Assembly (NCBI RefSeq): GCF_036826855.1
Contig: NZ_CP104578.1
Location: 5,677,501 to 5,741,500, forward strand
DNA from: Streptomyces sp. SJL17-4
GTDB taxonomy: Bacteria > Actinomycetota > Actinomycetes > Streptomycetales > Streptomycetaceae
Direction of reading: 5' to 3'
DNA length: 64,000 bases
Position numbers and translations under genes: made by a program. Positions 54,570-62,266 of the stretch are shown in pieces. The notes under the pieces are model-generated. The model had not been told where the DNA came from and ran no database searches. It saw only the letters and a list, made by a program, of their open reading frames with translations. Positions within the stretch are counted from its first letter, which is position 1, and each line of letters starts with the position of its first letter.

Positions 54570-55234
54570 AGTTCAACCGGATCCTCCTCTCCGCCACCCT
54601 GATCGTGGTGGCCCTGGTCGTGCAGGTCTCCGTCCTCGCCCGGCTCCAGCTCCCCGGTGCCGTCCCCGACCTGGTCCTGCTCACCGTCGTCGGCCTGGCC
54701 CTGGTGTACGGACCCGTCAGCGGCTCGCTCATCGGCTTCAGCGCCGGCCTCCTCGCCGACCTGGCCCCGCCCGCCGACCACGCCGCCGGACGCTACGCCC
54801 TGGTGCTCTGCGTCATCGGCTACCTCGTCGGCCTGGCCCGCCCGGAGAACGGCCGGCTGACCTCGGCGGCCGGCCCCATGGCCGTCGTCGTCGCGGCCGC
54901 CGTCGGCTCCACCCTGCTGTACGCGGGGGTGGGCGCCCTCGTCGGCGACACCGCCGCCCGCCATGTCGGCCTGGGGTCCCTGCTGTTCACCGCGGCCGTC
55001 TACGACCTGCTCCTCGCGCCCTTCACGGTGCCGCTCATCATGGCGCTGGCCCGCCGCGCGGAGAACGACCCGCTCGCCGACGCCGGCGGGGGCAACGGCA
55101 CCGACGTCGCCTCCGGCTGGCTCTCCTCCGGCACCGGCCTGAGGATCGGGAACCAGCGCGGCGGCCTGCGGGTGAAGACCGCCCGGAGCCGCGCCTCACG
55201 GGCCGGACGCATCAAGGGAGTCAAGCGACTGTGA
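54566..55234 (+). CDS. mreD: Rod-shape determining protein MreD
   Basis: This polytopic membrane partner of MreC has 222 residues from GTG 54566. It has five to six hydrophobic segments between residues 8 and 165: LLSATLIVVALVVQVSVLARLQLPGAVPDLVLLTVVGLALVYGPVSGSLIGFSAGLLADL is the canonical MreD opening with Pro and the G-x-x-x-G helices. The last ~55 residues are a polar, Arg/Lys-rich tail. It is translationally coupled to mreC by a 4-bp overlap and followed after 19 bp by the PBP2 gene. Confidence 0.93.
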   Translation: MKFNRILLSATLIVVALVVQVSVLARLQLPGAVPDLVLLTVVGLALVYGPVSGSLIGFSAGLLADLAPPADHAAGRYALVLCVIGYLVGLARPENGRLTSAAGPMAVVVAAAVGSTLLYAGVGALVGDTAARHVGLGSLLFTAAVYDLLLAPFTVPLIMALARRAENDPLADAGGGNGTDVASGWLSSGTGLRIGNQRGGLRVKTARSRASRAGRIKGVKRL

Positions 55235-55253
55235 CCGAGGGGGCACCGGCAGT

Positions 55254-57443
55254 ATGAGCAACATCCCCGAGACAGGGCGGACCCCCCGGGTCCAGATCCG
55301 GCTCGTCGTCATCCAGATCCTCGTCTTCTCGCTGCTGCTGACCCTGGGGGGCCGGCTCTGGTACCTCCAGATCCGCAACGGCAAGGAGTACACGGACGAG
55401 GCGAAGAACAACCACGTCCAGCAGGTCGTGCAGCCCGCCGTGCGCGGCTCCGTCCTCGACGCCCGCGGCGTCCCGCTCGCCGACAACGAGACCCGGCTCG
55501 TGGTCTCCGCCTCCCGCACCGAGCTGATGAAGATGAAGGACCGCGGCAAAGCGGTCCTGACCCGGCTCGCCGACGTCCTCGAGATGAAGCCCGACGACGT
55601 CATCAACAAGATCCGGCTCTGCGACTCCAAGACCCCGAAGCCCTGCTGGAACGGTTCGCCCTACCAGCCGATCCCGGTCACGGACGAGGCCACCACCCAG
55701 CAGGCGCTGACCATCCGGGAGAGCTCCGAGGACTTCCCCGGCATCACCGCCGAGCCCACCGCCGTCCGCCGCTACGCCGCGCCCGGAAAGGCCCGTACCG
55801 CGCAGGTGCTCGGCTACCTCTCGCCCGTCACCGACGGGGAGATCGAGAAGGCCAAGGACACCGACTCGCCGTTCCTCCGCTCCGACCAGGTCGGCCGCTC
55901 CGGCATCGAGCGCACGTACGACAAGGAGCTGCGCGGCAAGGCCGGCGTGACCCGCTACGAGGTCGACAACCTCGGCCGCGTCATGGGCCAGACGAAGTCC
56001 GACCCCGGCGTCGCCGGCTCCACCCTCGTCACCAGCATCGACGCCCGGGTCCAGGCCGTCGCCGAGTACGAGCTCAACGCGGCGATGAAGGTCGTCCGGG
56101 GCGAGACCGACAAGATCACCGGCCGTAAGTACGAGGCCGACTCGGGCGCCGTCGTCGTCATGGAGACCAAGACCGGCCGCGTCGTCGCGATGGCCTCCCA
56201 GCCCGACTACGACCCCAACGCCTGGGTCGGCGGCATCTCCGCCAAGGACTACGCCGCGATGACCAGCAAGGGCTCCAACTACCCGCTGCTCAACCGGGCC
56301 ATCCAGGGCCAGGCCCCCGCGGGCTCCATCTTCAAGGTGGTGTCGGCCAGCGCCGCCGTGCGCGCCGGCTACGACTTCAACGACAAGTACAACTGCAGCA
56401 GCTCCTACAGCCTGGGCAGCCGCAGCTTCGCCAACTTCGAGTCCCAGGGCCACGGCCCCATCACTCTCGGGGACGCCCTCAAGTTCTCCTGCAACACCGT
56501 CTTCTACGCCCTGGGCCACAAGGAGTGGCAGCGCGACGGCGGGATCAAGCCGAACAAGGACGCCCACAACTGGTTCTACACGACCGCCCGTGACTTCGGA
56601 CTCGGTTCCGAGACCGGCGTCGACCTGCCGAACGAGGTCACCGGCCGCATCCCCGACCGCACGTGGAAGCAGAACTTCTGGGCGGCGAACAAGGACGCCT
56701 GGTGCAAGCAGGGCAAGAAGGGCGGCACCTACGTCGAGCAGATCGCCTACGAGAACTGCCTCGAAGGCAACCAGCTGAAGGCCTACGACAGCATCAACTT
56801 CGCCATCGGCCAGGGCGACGTCCTCGTCACCCCCATCCAGATGGCCACCGCCTACGCCGCCATCTCCAACGGCGGCACGCTCTACAACCCCACCGTCGGC
56901 AAGGCCGTGATCAGCCCCGACGGCAAGTCGATCCGGGAGATCAAGCCCACCGCCCACGGCAAACTGCCGGTCGGCGCCCAGACCATCCGCGACCTCGACA
57001 AGGGACTGCGCTCCGTCGTCGAGCCCGGCGGCACCGCCGCCTGGCGGTTCGGCGGCTGGCCCCAGGACAAGATCCCGATGCGGGCGAAGACCGGCACCGC
57101 CCAGGTCTACGGCAAGCAGACCACCTCGTGGCTCGCGACCTACACCGACGACTTCACCATCGTCATGACGATCTCCCAGGGCGGCACCGGCTCCGGCGCC
57201 TCCGGCCCCGCCGTGCGCAACATCTACGACGCCCTCTACGGCCTCGACGACGCGGGCAACCAGGACCTCAAGCGCGCCCTGCTGCCGAAGCCGCAGAAGG
57301 CCCTGCCGAAGATCAACGCCGACGGCACCATCGACGCCCCCGCGATCAAGCCGTACGACCCGAAGTCGCAGTTGGTCGCCCCCGACGAGAACGGCGGCGG
57401 AACACCGCCGCTCGCGGGCCCGCCTCCCCACATGAGGGACTGA
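55254..57443 (+). CDS. Penicillin-binding protein 2 (class B transpeptidase)
   Basis: This elongasome transpeptidase cross-links peptidoglycan with RodA. It is 729 residues from ATG 55254. One N-terminal membrane anchor (IRLVVIQILVFSLLLTLGGRLWYLQI, ~15-40) is followed by the dimerisation domain with RGSVLDARGVPLADNETRL (~63-82). The transpeptidase motifs are S358-I-F-K361 (SxxK), S412-C-N414 (SxN) and K612-T-G614 (KTG). An insertion with several cysteines (…LCDSKTPKPCWNG…) lies in the pedestal domain. The C-terminal tail is Pro/Gly-rich. It lies between mreD and rodA, one operon. Confidence 0.96.
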   Translation: MSNIPETGRTPRVQIRLVVIQILVFSLLLTLGGRLWYLQIRNGKEYTDEAKNNHVQQVVQPAVRGSVLDARGVPLADNETRLVVSASRTELMKMKDRGKAVLTRLADVLEMKPDDVINKIRLCDSKTPKPCWNGSPYQPIPVTDEATTQQALTIRESSEDFPGITAEPTAVRRYAAPGKARTAQVLGYLSPVTDGEIEKAKDTDSPFLRSDQVGRSGIERTYDKELRGKAGVTRYEVDNLGRVMGQTKSDPGVAGSTLVTSIDARVQAVAEYELNAAMKVVRGETDKITGRKYEADSGAVVVMETKTGRVVAMASQPDYDPNAWVGGISAKDYAAMTSKGSNYPLLNRAIQGQAPAGSIFKVVSASAAVRAGYDFNDKYNCSSSYSLGSRSFANFESQGHGPITLGDALKFSCNTVFYALGHKEWQRDGGIKPNKDAHNWFYTTARDFGLGSETGVDLPNEVTGRIPDRTWKQNFWAANKDAWCKQGKKGGTYVEQIAYENCLEGNQLKAYDSINFAIGQGDVLVTPIQMATAYAAISNGGTLYNPTVGKAVISPDGKSIREIKPTAHGKLPVGAQTIRDLDKGLRSVVEPGGTAAWRFGGWPQDKIPMRAKTGTAQVYGKQTTSWLATYTDDFTIVMTISQGGTGSGASGPAVRNIYDALYGLDDAGNQDLKRALLPKPQKALPKINADGTIDAPAIKPYDPKSQLVAPDENGGGTPPLAGPPPHMRD

Positions 57444-57447
57444 CACG

Positions 57448-58647
57448 ATGACGACCCGTACGAGCTTCTCCGTATCCCGCTACGCGCCCGACCGCGGGCC
57501 GGTGGCACGGCTCACCGCCCGCGACTCGGTGCTGCGCCGGCTCGACTGGCCGATCCTGCTCTCGGCGCTCGCGCTCTCCCTCGTCGGCGCCCTGCTCGTC
57601 TGGTCCGCCACCCGCGGCCGCACCGAGCTCAACAACGGCGACCCGTACTACTTCCTCTTCCGGCACGTGCTCAACACCGGCATCGGCGTCGCCCTGATGA
57701 TCGGCACGATCTGGCTCGGCCACCGCACCCTGCGCGGCGCGGTGCCGATCCTCTACACGCTCTCGATCCTGCTGATCCTCGCCGTCCTCACCCCGCTCGG
57801 CGCCACCATCAACGGCGCCCACGCGTGGATCGTCGTCGGCGGCGGCTTCTCGCTCCAGCCCAGCGAGTTCGTGAAGATCACGATCATCCTGGTCATGGCG
57901 ATGCTGCTCGCCGCCAAGGTCGACGCCGGCGACCAGCTCCACCCCGACCACCGCACCGTCGCCAAGGCCCTCACCCTGGCCGCGCTCCCCATGGGCATCG
58001 TCATGCTGATGCCCGACCTCGGCTCGGTCATGGTCATGGCCGTCATCGTGCTCGGCGTCCTGCTCGCCTCCGGGGCGTCCAACCGCTGGGTCCTCGGCCT
58101 GATCGGCGCCGGCGTCGGCGGCGCGGTCCTCGTCACCGCGCTCGGCATGCTCGACGAGTACCAGATCAACCGCTTCGCCGCCTTCGCCAACCCCGACCTC
58201 GACCCGGCCGGCGTCGGCTACAACACCAACCAGGCCCGCATCGCGATCGGCTCCGGCGGCCTGTACGGCGCGGGCCTCTTCAAGGGGCACCAGACCAGCG
58301 GCCAGTTCGTGCCCGAGCAGCAGACCGACTTCATCTTCACCGTCGCGGGGGAGGAGCTCGGCTTCGTCGGCGCCGGACTCATCCTCGTCCTCCTCGGCAT
58401 CGTCCTCTGGCGGGCCTGCCGGATCGCCCGCGAGACCACCGAGCTCTACGGCACGGTCGTCGCCGCCGGGATCATCGCCTGGTTCGCCTTCCAGTCCTTC
58501 GAGAACATCGGCATGACCCTCGGCATCATGCCGGTCGCCGGCCTGCCACTGCCGTTCGTCTCCTACGGCGGTTCGTCGATGTTCGCGGTCTGGGTGGCGA
58601 TCGGACTCCTTCAGTCGATCAGGGTTCAGCGGCCGATGACGGCGTGA
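57448..58647 (+). CDS. rodA: RodA/FtsW/SpoVE-family peptidoglycan glycosyltransferase
   Basis: This SEDS glycosyltransferase polymerises lipid II; it is the partner of the upstream PBP2 and corresponds to Streptomyces sfr. It is 399 residues from ATG 57448, four bases after the PBP2 stop. It has about ten helices. Diagnostic motifs are LQPSEFVKI (~133-141), the extracellular loop with the catalytic Asp (…LYGAGLFKGHQTSGQFVPEQQTDFIFTVAGEELGFVGAG…, ~272-305) and VAGLPLPFVSYGGSSMF near the end. Functionally coupled to PBP2. Confidence 0.96.
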   Translation: MTTRTSFSVSRYAPDRGPVARLTARDSVLRRLDWPILLSALALSLVGALLVWSATRGRTELNNGDPYYFLFRHVLNTGIGVALMIGTIWLGHRTLRGAVPILYTLSILLILAVLTPLGATINGAHAWIVVGGGFSLQPSEFVKITIILVMAMLLAAKVDAGDQLHPDHRTVAKALTLAALPMGIVMLMPDLGSVMVMAVIVLGVLLASGASNRWVLGLIGAGVGGAVLVTALGMLDEYQINRFAAFANPDLDPAGVGYNTNQARIAIGSGGLYGAGLFKGHQTSGQFVPEQQTDFIFTVAGEELGFVGAGLILVLLGIVLWRACRIARETTELYGTVVAAGIIAWFAFQSFENIGMTLGIMPVAGLPLPFVSYGGSSMFAVWVAIGLLQSIRVQRPMTA

Positions 58648-58684
58648 CCGCCGAGGCCCCCTGCCATTGCGTTCACTTCCCGTC

Positions 58685-58690
58685 TAGATT
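58685..58690 (+). promoter_or_regulatory. -10 element of probable leaderless CYTH-CHAD promoter
   Basis: TAGATT ends 6 nt before ATG 58697, with no ribosome site between. Confidence 0.5.
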
Positions 58691-58696
58691 CGATTC

Positions 58697-60214
58697 ATGG
58701 CGGACACGAAGCGAGAGATCGAGCGGAAGTACGAAGCCACTCCCCGGACCGGCCTCCCGGACCTGACCCGGGCGGCCGGGGTGGCCGCGGTCACCGACGA
58801 GGGCGTGACCGAACTCGACGCCGTCTACTACGACACCCCCGACCTGCGGCTCGCCGCCGACGCGCTCACCCTGCGCCGTCGCACCGGCGGCGCGGACGCC
58901 GGCTGGCACCTGAAGTTCCCCGTCGCCGCCGGAATCCGCGACGAGATCAGAGCCCCGCTCTCGGACACGCTGCCGCGGTCCCTGGCGGGGCTCCTGCGCT
59001 CCCGCGTCCGGGACGGCGAGGTCGTCCCCGTCGTCCGCCTCCGCTCCTCCCGGGACGTCCGCCACCTCCACGACGGCGACGGCACCGTCCTGGCCGAGCT
59101 CTCCGTGGACACCGTCCACGCCGAGGGCCTCACCGGCGGGGGAGAGGCCGCCTGGACCGAGATCGAGGTCGAACTCGCCGACGACACCGACCCCGCCCTC
59201 CTCGACGCCGTCGAGAAACGCCTCAGGAAGGCCGGCATCCGGCCCTCGGACGCGCCGTCGAAGCTCGCGCGTGCCCTGGCCGAGACCGGCGCCGAGCCCG
59301 CGGCGCCCCCGGTCGACGCCGGGACGCCCGGCACCGCCGGAGCCGCCGTCCTCGCCTACGTACGGGAACAGGTCGAGGCGATCGTCGCGTACGACCCCGC
59401 CGTACGGCGCGACCTGCCCGACGCCGTCCACCAGCTGCGCGTCGCCTGCCGTCGGCTGCGCAGCGCCTTCAAGACGTACAAGAAGGTCCTCGACCGGGAG
59501 GTCACCGACCCGATCGGCGAGGAGCTGAAATGGCTCGCCGGAGAGCTCGGCGTCGCCCGCGACCAGGAGGTCCTCGACGAACGGCTGCGCGCCCGCCTCG
59601 GCGAACTGCCCCGCACCCTGGTCCTCGGCCCGGTCAAGGCCCGGCTGCGCCGCCGCGACGCCGCCCACGGCAGGAACGCCCGCCGCCAGGCCCTCGCCGC
59701 CCTCGACTCCGCCCGCTACCTCGCCCTCCTCGGCCGCCTCGACGCGCTCCTCGCCGACCCGCCCCTCCGCGAGGACGCCGCGGGCGACGCCCCGCAGGTC
59801 CTCGCCCGCGCCGTCCGCAAGGACCACGACCGCCTCGCCGGACGCGTCGAGGACGCCCTCGCCCTCGAACCCGGCGACGCACGCGACCTCGCCCTCCACG
59901 AGGCCCGCAAGGCCGCCAAACGCGCCCGGTACGCCGCCGATGCCGCCCGCCCGACCCTCGGGAAGCCCGCCAAGCGGCTGGCGAAACGTGTGAAGCGCGT
60001 CCAATCCCTGCTCGGCGAACACCAGGACGCCGTCGTCGCCCGCGGAGCCCTGCGCGAGCTCGCGATCATGGCCCACGGGACCGGCGAATCGGCCTTCACC
60101 TGGGGACTTCTCTACGGACGCGAGGAAGCCGCCGCGGCGGCCGCCGAGCAGGCGCTCCCCGAGGTCTGGGCCAGGGCCTCGGCCCCGGAACTCACGGCGT
60201 CCCTGACCCACTGA
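58697..60214 (+). CDS. CYTH and CHAD domain protein
   Basis: This 505-residue two-domain protein has an N-terminal CYTH domain (~1-200) with the E-x-E-x-K motif REIERKYE, the tunnel strands LDAVYYDTPDLRL and LRRRT, and the motif AWTEIEVELADDTD. CYTH tunnels bind triphosphates, as in adenylate cyclase class IV and thiamine or inorganic triphosphatases. The C-terminal CHAD domain (~215-490) has conserved histidines (AVHQLRVACRRLRSAFKTY, LHEARKAAKRARYAADA) and is reported to bind polyphosphate granules. Together they suggest polyphosphate-linked triphosphatase activity. The gene is monocistronic by promoter but adjoins the mre cluster. Confidence 0.93.
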   Translation: MADTKREIERKYEATPRTGLPDLTRAAGVAAVTDEGVTELDAVYYDTPDLRLAADALTLRRRTGGADAGWHLKFPVAAGIRDEIRAPLSDTLPRSLAGLLRSRVRDGEVVPVVRLRSSRDVRHLHDGDGTVLAELSVDTVHAEGLTGGGEAAWTEIEVELADDTDPALLDAVEKRLRKAGIRPSDAPSKLARALAETGAEPAAPPVDAGTPGTAGAAVLAYVREQVEAIVAYDPAVRRDLPDAVHQLRVACRRLRSAFKTYKKVLDREVTDPIGEELKWLAGELGVARDQEVLDERLRARLGELPRTLVLGPVKARLRRRDAAHGRNARRQALAALDSARYLALLGRLDALLADPPLREDAAGDAPQVLARAVRKDHDRLAGRVEDALALEPGDARDLALHEARKAAKRARYAADAARPTLGKPAKRLAKRVKRVQSLLGEHQDAVVARGALRELAIMAHGTGESAFTWGLLYGREEAAAAAAEQALPEVWARASAPELTASLTH

Positions 60215-60266
60215 GCACCGGGGTACGCTTGAGAGTCGCCCCCCTGCCAGCTCACGAAGGTTCGAG

Positions 60267-62195
60267 ATGTCTGCTGCCGAGTCTGTCTTCCCGCAGCTCG
60301 AAGCTCTGCTCCCGCACGTGCAGAAGCCGATTCAGTACGTCGGTGGAGAGCTGAACTCCACGGTCAAGCCGTGGGAGTCCGCCGATGTCCGCTGGGCGCT
60401 GATGTACCCGGACGCGTACGAGGTCGGTCTGCCCAACCAGGGCGTCATGATCCTGTACGAGGTGCTCAACGAGCGCGAGGGCGTCCTCGCCGAGCGCACC
60501 TACAGCGTCTGGCCGGACCTCGAAGAGCTGATGCGGGAGCACAAGGTCCCGCAGTTCACGGTCGACAGCCACCGCCCCGTCGGCGCGTTCGACGTCTTCG
60601 GCCTGAGCTTCTCCACCGAGCTCGGCTACACGAACATGCTCACCGCCCTCGACCTGGCCGGCATCCCGCTGGAGTCGAAGGACCGGACCGTCGACCACCC
60701 GATCGTCCTCGCGGGCGGCCACGCGGCCTTCAACCCCGAGCCGATCGCGGACTTCATCGACGCGGCGATCATCGGCGACGGCGAGCAGGCCGTCCTCGAC
60801 ATGACCGAGATCATCCGCGCCTGGAAGGCCGAGGGCCGGCCGGGCGGCCGCGAGGAGGTCCTCTTCCGCCTCGCGAAGACCGGCTCGGTGTACATCCCGC
60901 GGTTCTACGACGTGGAGTACCTCCCGGACGGCCGTATCGGCCGTGTCGTCCCGAACAAGTCGGGCGTTCCCTGGCGCGTGTCCAAGCACACCGTCATGGA
61001 CCTCGACGAGTGGCCGTACCCCAAGCAGCCCCTCGTGCCGCTCGCGGAGACCGTCCACGAGCGCATGTCCGTCGAGATCTTCCGCGGCTGCACCCGCGGC
61101 TGCCGTTTCTGCCAGGCCGGCATGATCACGCGCCCCGTGCGGGAGCGAAGCATCACCGGCATCGGCGAGATGGTCGAGAAGGGCCTCAAGGCGACGGGCT
61201 TCGAGGAGGTCGGCCTGCTCTCCCTCTCCTCGGCGGACCACTCCGAGATCGGTGAGATCGCCAAGGGCCTGGCGGACCGCTACACGGAGGACAAGGTCGG
61301 CCTGTCCCTCCCGTCCACCCGTGTCGACGCCTTCAACGTCGACCTGGCGAACGAGCTGACCAGGAACGGCCGCCGCTCCGGCCTCACCTTCGCCCCCGAG
61401 GGCGGCTCCGAGCGCATGCGCAAGGTCATCAACAAGATGGTCTCGGAGGAGGACCTCATCCGGACCGTCTCCACCGCGTACGGCAACGGCTGGCGCCAGG
61501 TGAAGCTGTACTTCATGTGCGGCCTGCCGACGGAGACCGACGAGGACGTCCTCCAGATCGCCGACATGGCGATGAACGTGATCGCCGAGGGCCGCAAGGT
61601 CTCCGGCCAGAACGACATCCGCTGCACCGTCTCCATCGGCGGTTTCGTCCCCAAGCCGCACACCCCCTTCCAGTGGGCCCCGCAGCTGTCGGCCGAGGAG
61701 ACGGACGAGCGGCTGCGCAAGCTCCGCGACAAGATCCGCGGCGACAAGAAGTACGGCCGCTCCATCGGCTTCCGCTACCACGACGGCAAGCCCGGCATCG
61801 TCGAGGGCCTCCTCTCCCGCGGCGACCGCCGCATCGGCGCCGTCATCCGCGCGGTGTACGAGGACGGCGGCCGCTTCGACGGCTGGCGCGAGCACTTCTC
61901 GTACGACCGCTGGATGGCCTGCGCCGAGAAGACGCTGCCGGAGATGGGCGTCGACGTCGCCTGGTACACGACCCGCGAGCGCACCTACGAGGAGGTCCTG
62001 CCCTGGGACCACCTGGACTCCGGTCTCGACAAGGACTGGCTCTGGGAGGACTGGCAGGACTCGCTCGACGAGACCGAGGTCGAGGACTGCCGCTGGACCC
62101 CGTGCTTCGACTGCGGCGTCTGCCCGCAGATGGACACCCACATCCAGATCGGCCCCACCGGCAAGAAGCTGCTGCCGCTGACGGTCGTGAAGTAG
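60267..62195 (+). CDS. TIGR03960-family B12-binding radical SAM protein
   Basis: This 642-residue radical SAM protein starts at ATG 60267, following GAAGG. The N-terminal ~200 residues form a cobalamin-binding-like Rossmann fold (…DVRWALMYPDAYEVGLPNQGVMIL…FDVFGLSFSTELGYTN…). The [4Fe-4S] ligands are in RGCTRGCRFCQAGM (~270-283), with GGSERMRK and a later cysteine-rich C-terminus (CRWTPCFDCGVCPQ, ~610-625) likely binding another cluster. The family lies in many bacteria next to RNase E/G and the tRNA-modifying region, with unknown reaction. It may methylate or modify RNA. A strong terminator follows. Confidence 0.93.
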   Translation: MSAAESVFPQLEALLPHVQKPIQYVGGELNSTVKPWESADVRWALMYPDAYEVGLPNQGVMILYEVLNEREGVLAERTYSVWPDLEELMREHKVPQFTVDSHRPVGAFDVFGLSFSTELGYTNMLTALDLAGIPLESKDRTVDHPIVLAGGHAAFNPEPIADFIDAAIIGDGEQAVLDMTEIIRAWKAEGRPGGREEVLFRLAKTGSVYIPRFYDVEYLPDGRIGRVVPNKSGVPWRVSKHTVMDLDEWPYPKQPLVPLAETVHERMSVEIFRGCTRGCRFCQAGMITRPVRERSITGIGEMVEKGLKATGFEEVGLLSLSSADHSEIGEIAKGLADRYTEDKVGLSLPSTRVDAFNVDLANELTRNGRRSGLTFAPEGGSERMRKVINKMVSEEDLIRTVSTAYGNGWRQVKLYFMCGLPTETDEDVLQIADMAMNVIAEGRKVSGQNDIRCTVSIGGFVPKPHTPFQWAPQLSAEETDERLRKLRDKIRGDKKYGRSIGFRYHDGKPGIVEGLLSRGDRRIGAVIRAVYEDGGRFDGWREHFSYDRWMACAEKTLPEMGVDVAWYTTRERTYEEVLPWDHLDSGLDKDWLWEDWQDSLDETEVEDCRWTPCFDCGVCPQMDTHIQIGPTGKKLLPLTVVK

Positions 62196-62203
62196 TCCGC
62201 CGC

Positions 62204-62253
62204 CACACGAAGAGGCGCCCGGAGCGGGTTCGCTCCGGGCGCCTCTTCGTGTG
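62204..62253. terminator. Bidirectional terminator
   Basis: Perfect 23-bp arms, starting CACACGAAGAGGCGCCC at 62204-62226 and complementary at 62231-62253, enclose a GGTT loop. This is the longest hairpin in the window, between convergent genes. Confidence 0.9.
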
Positions 62254-62266
62254 TGGGGCCGCCGGA

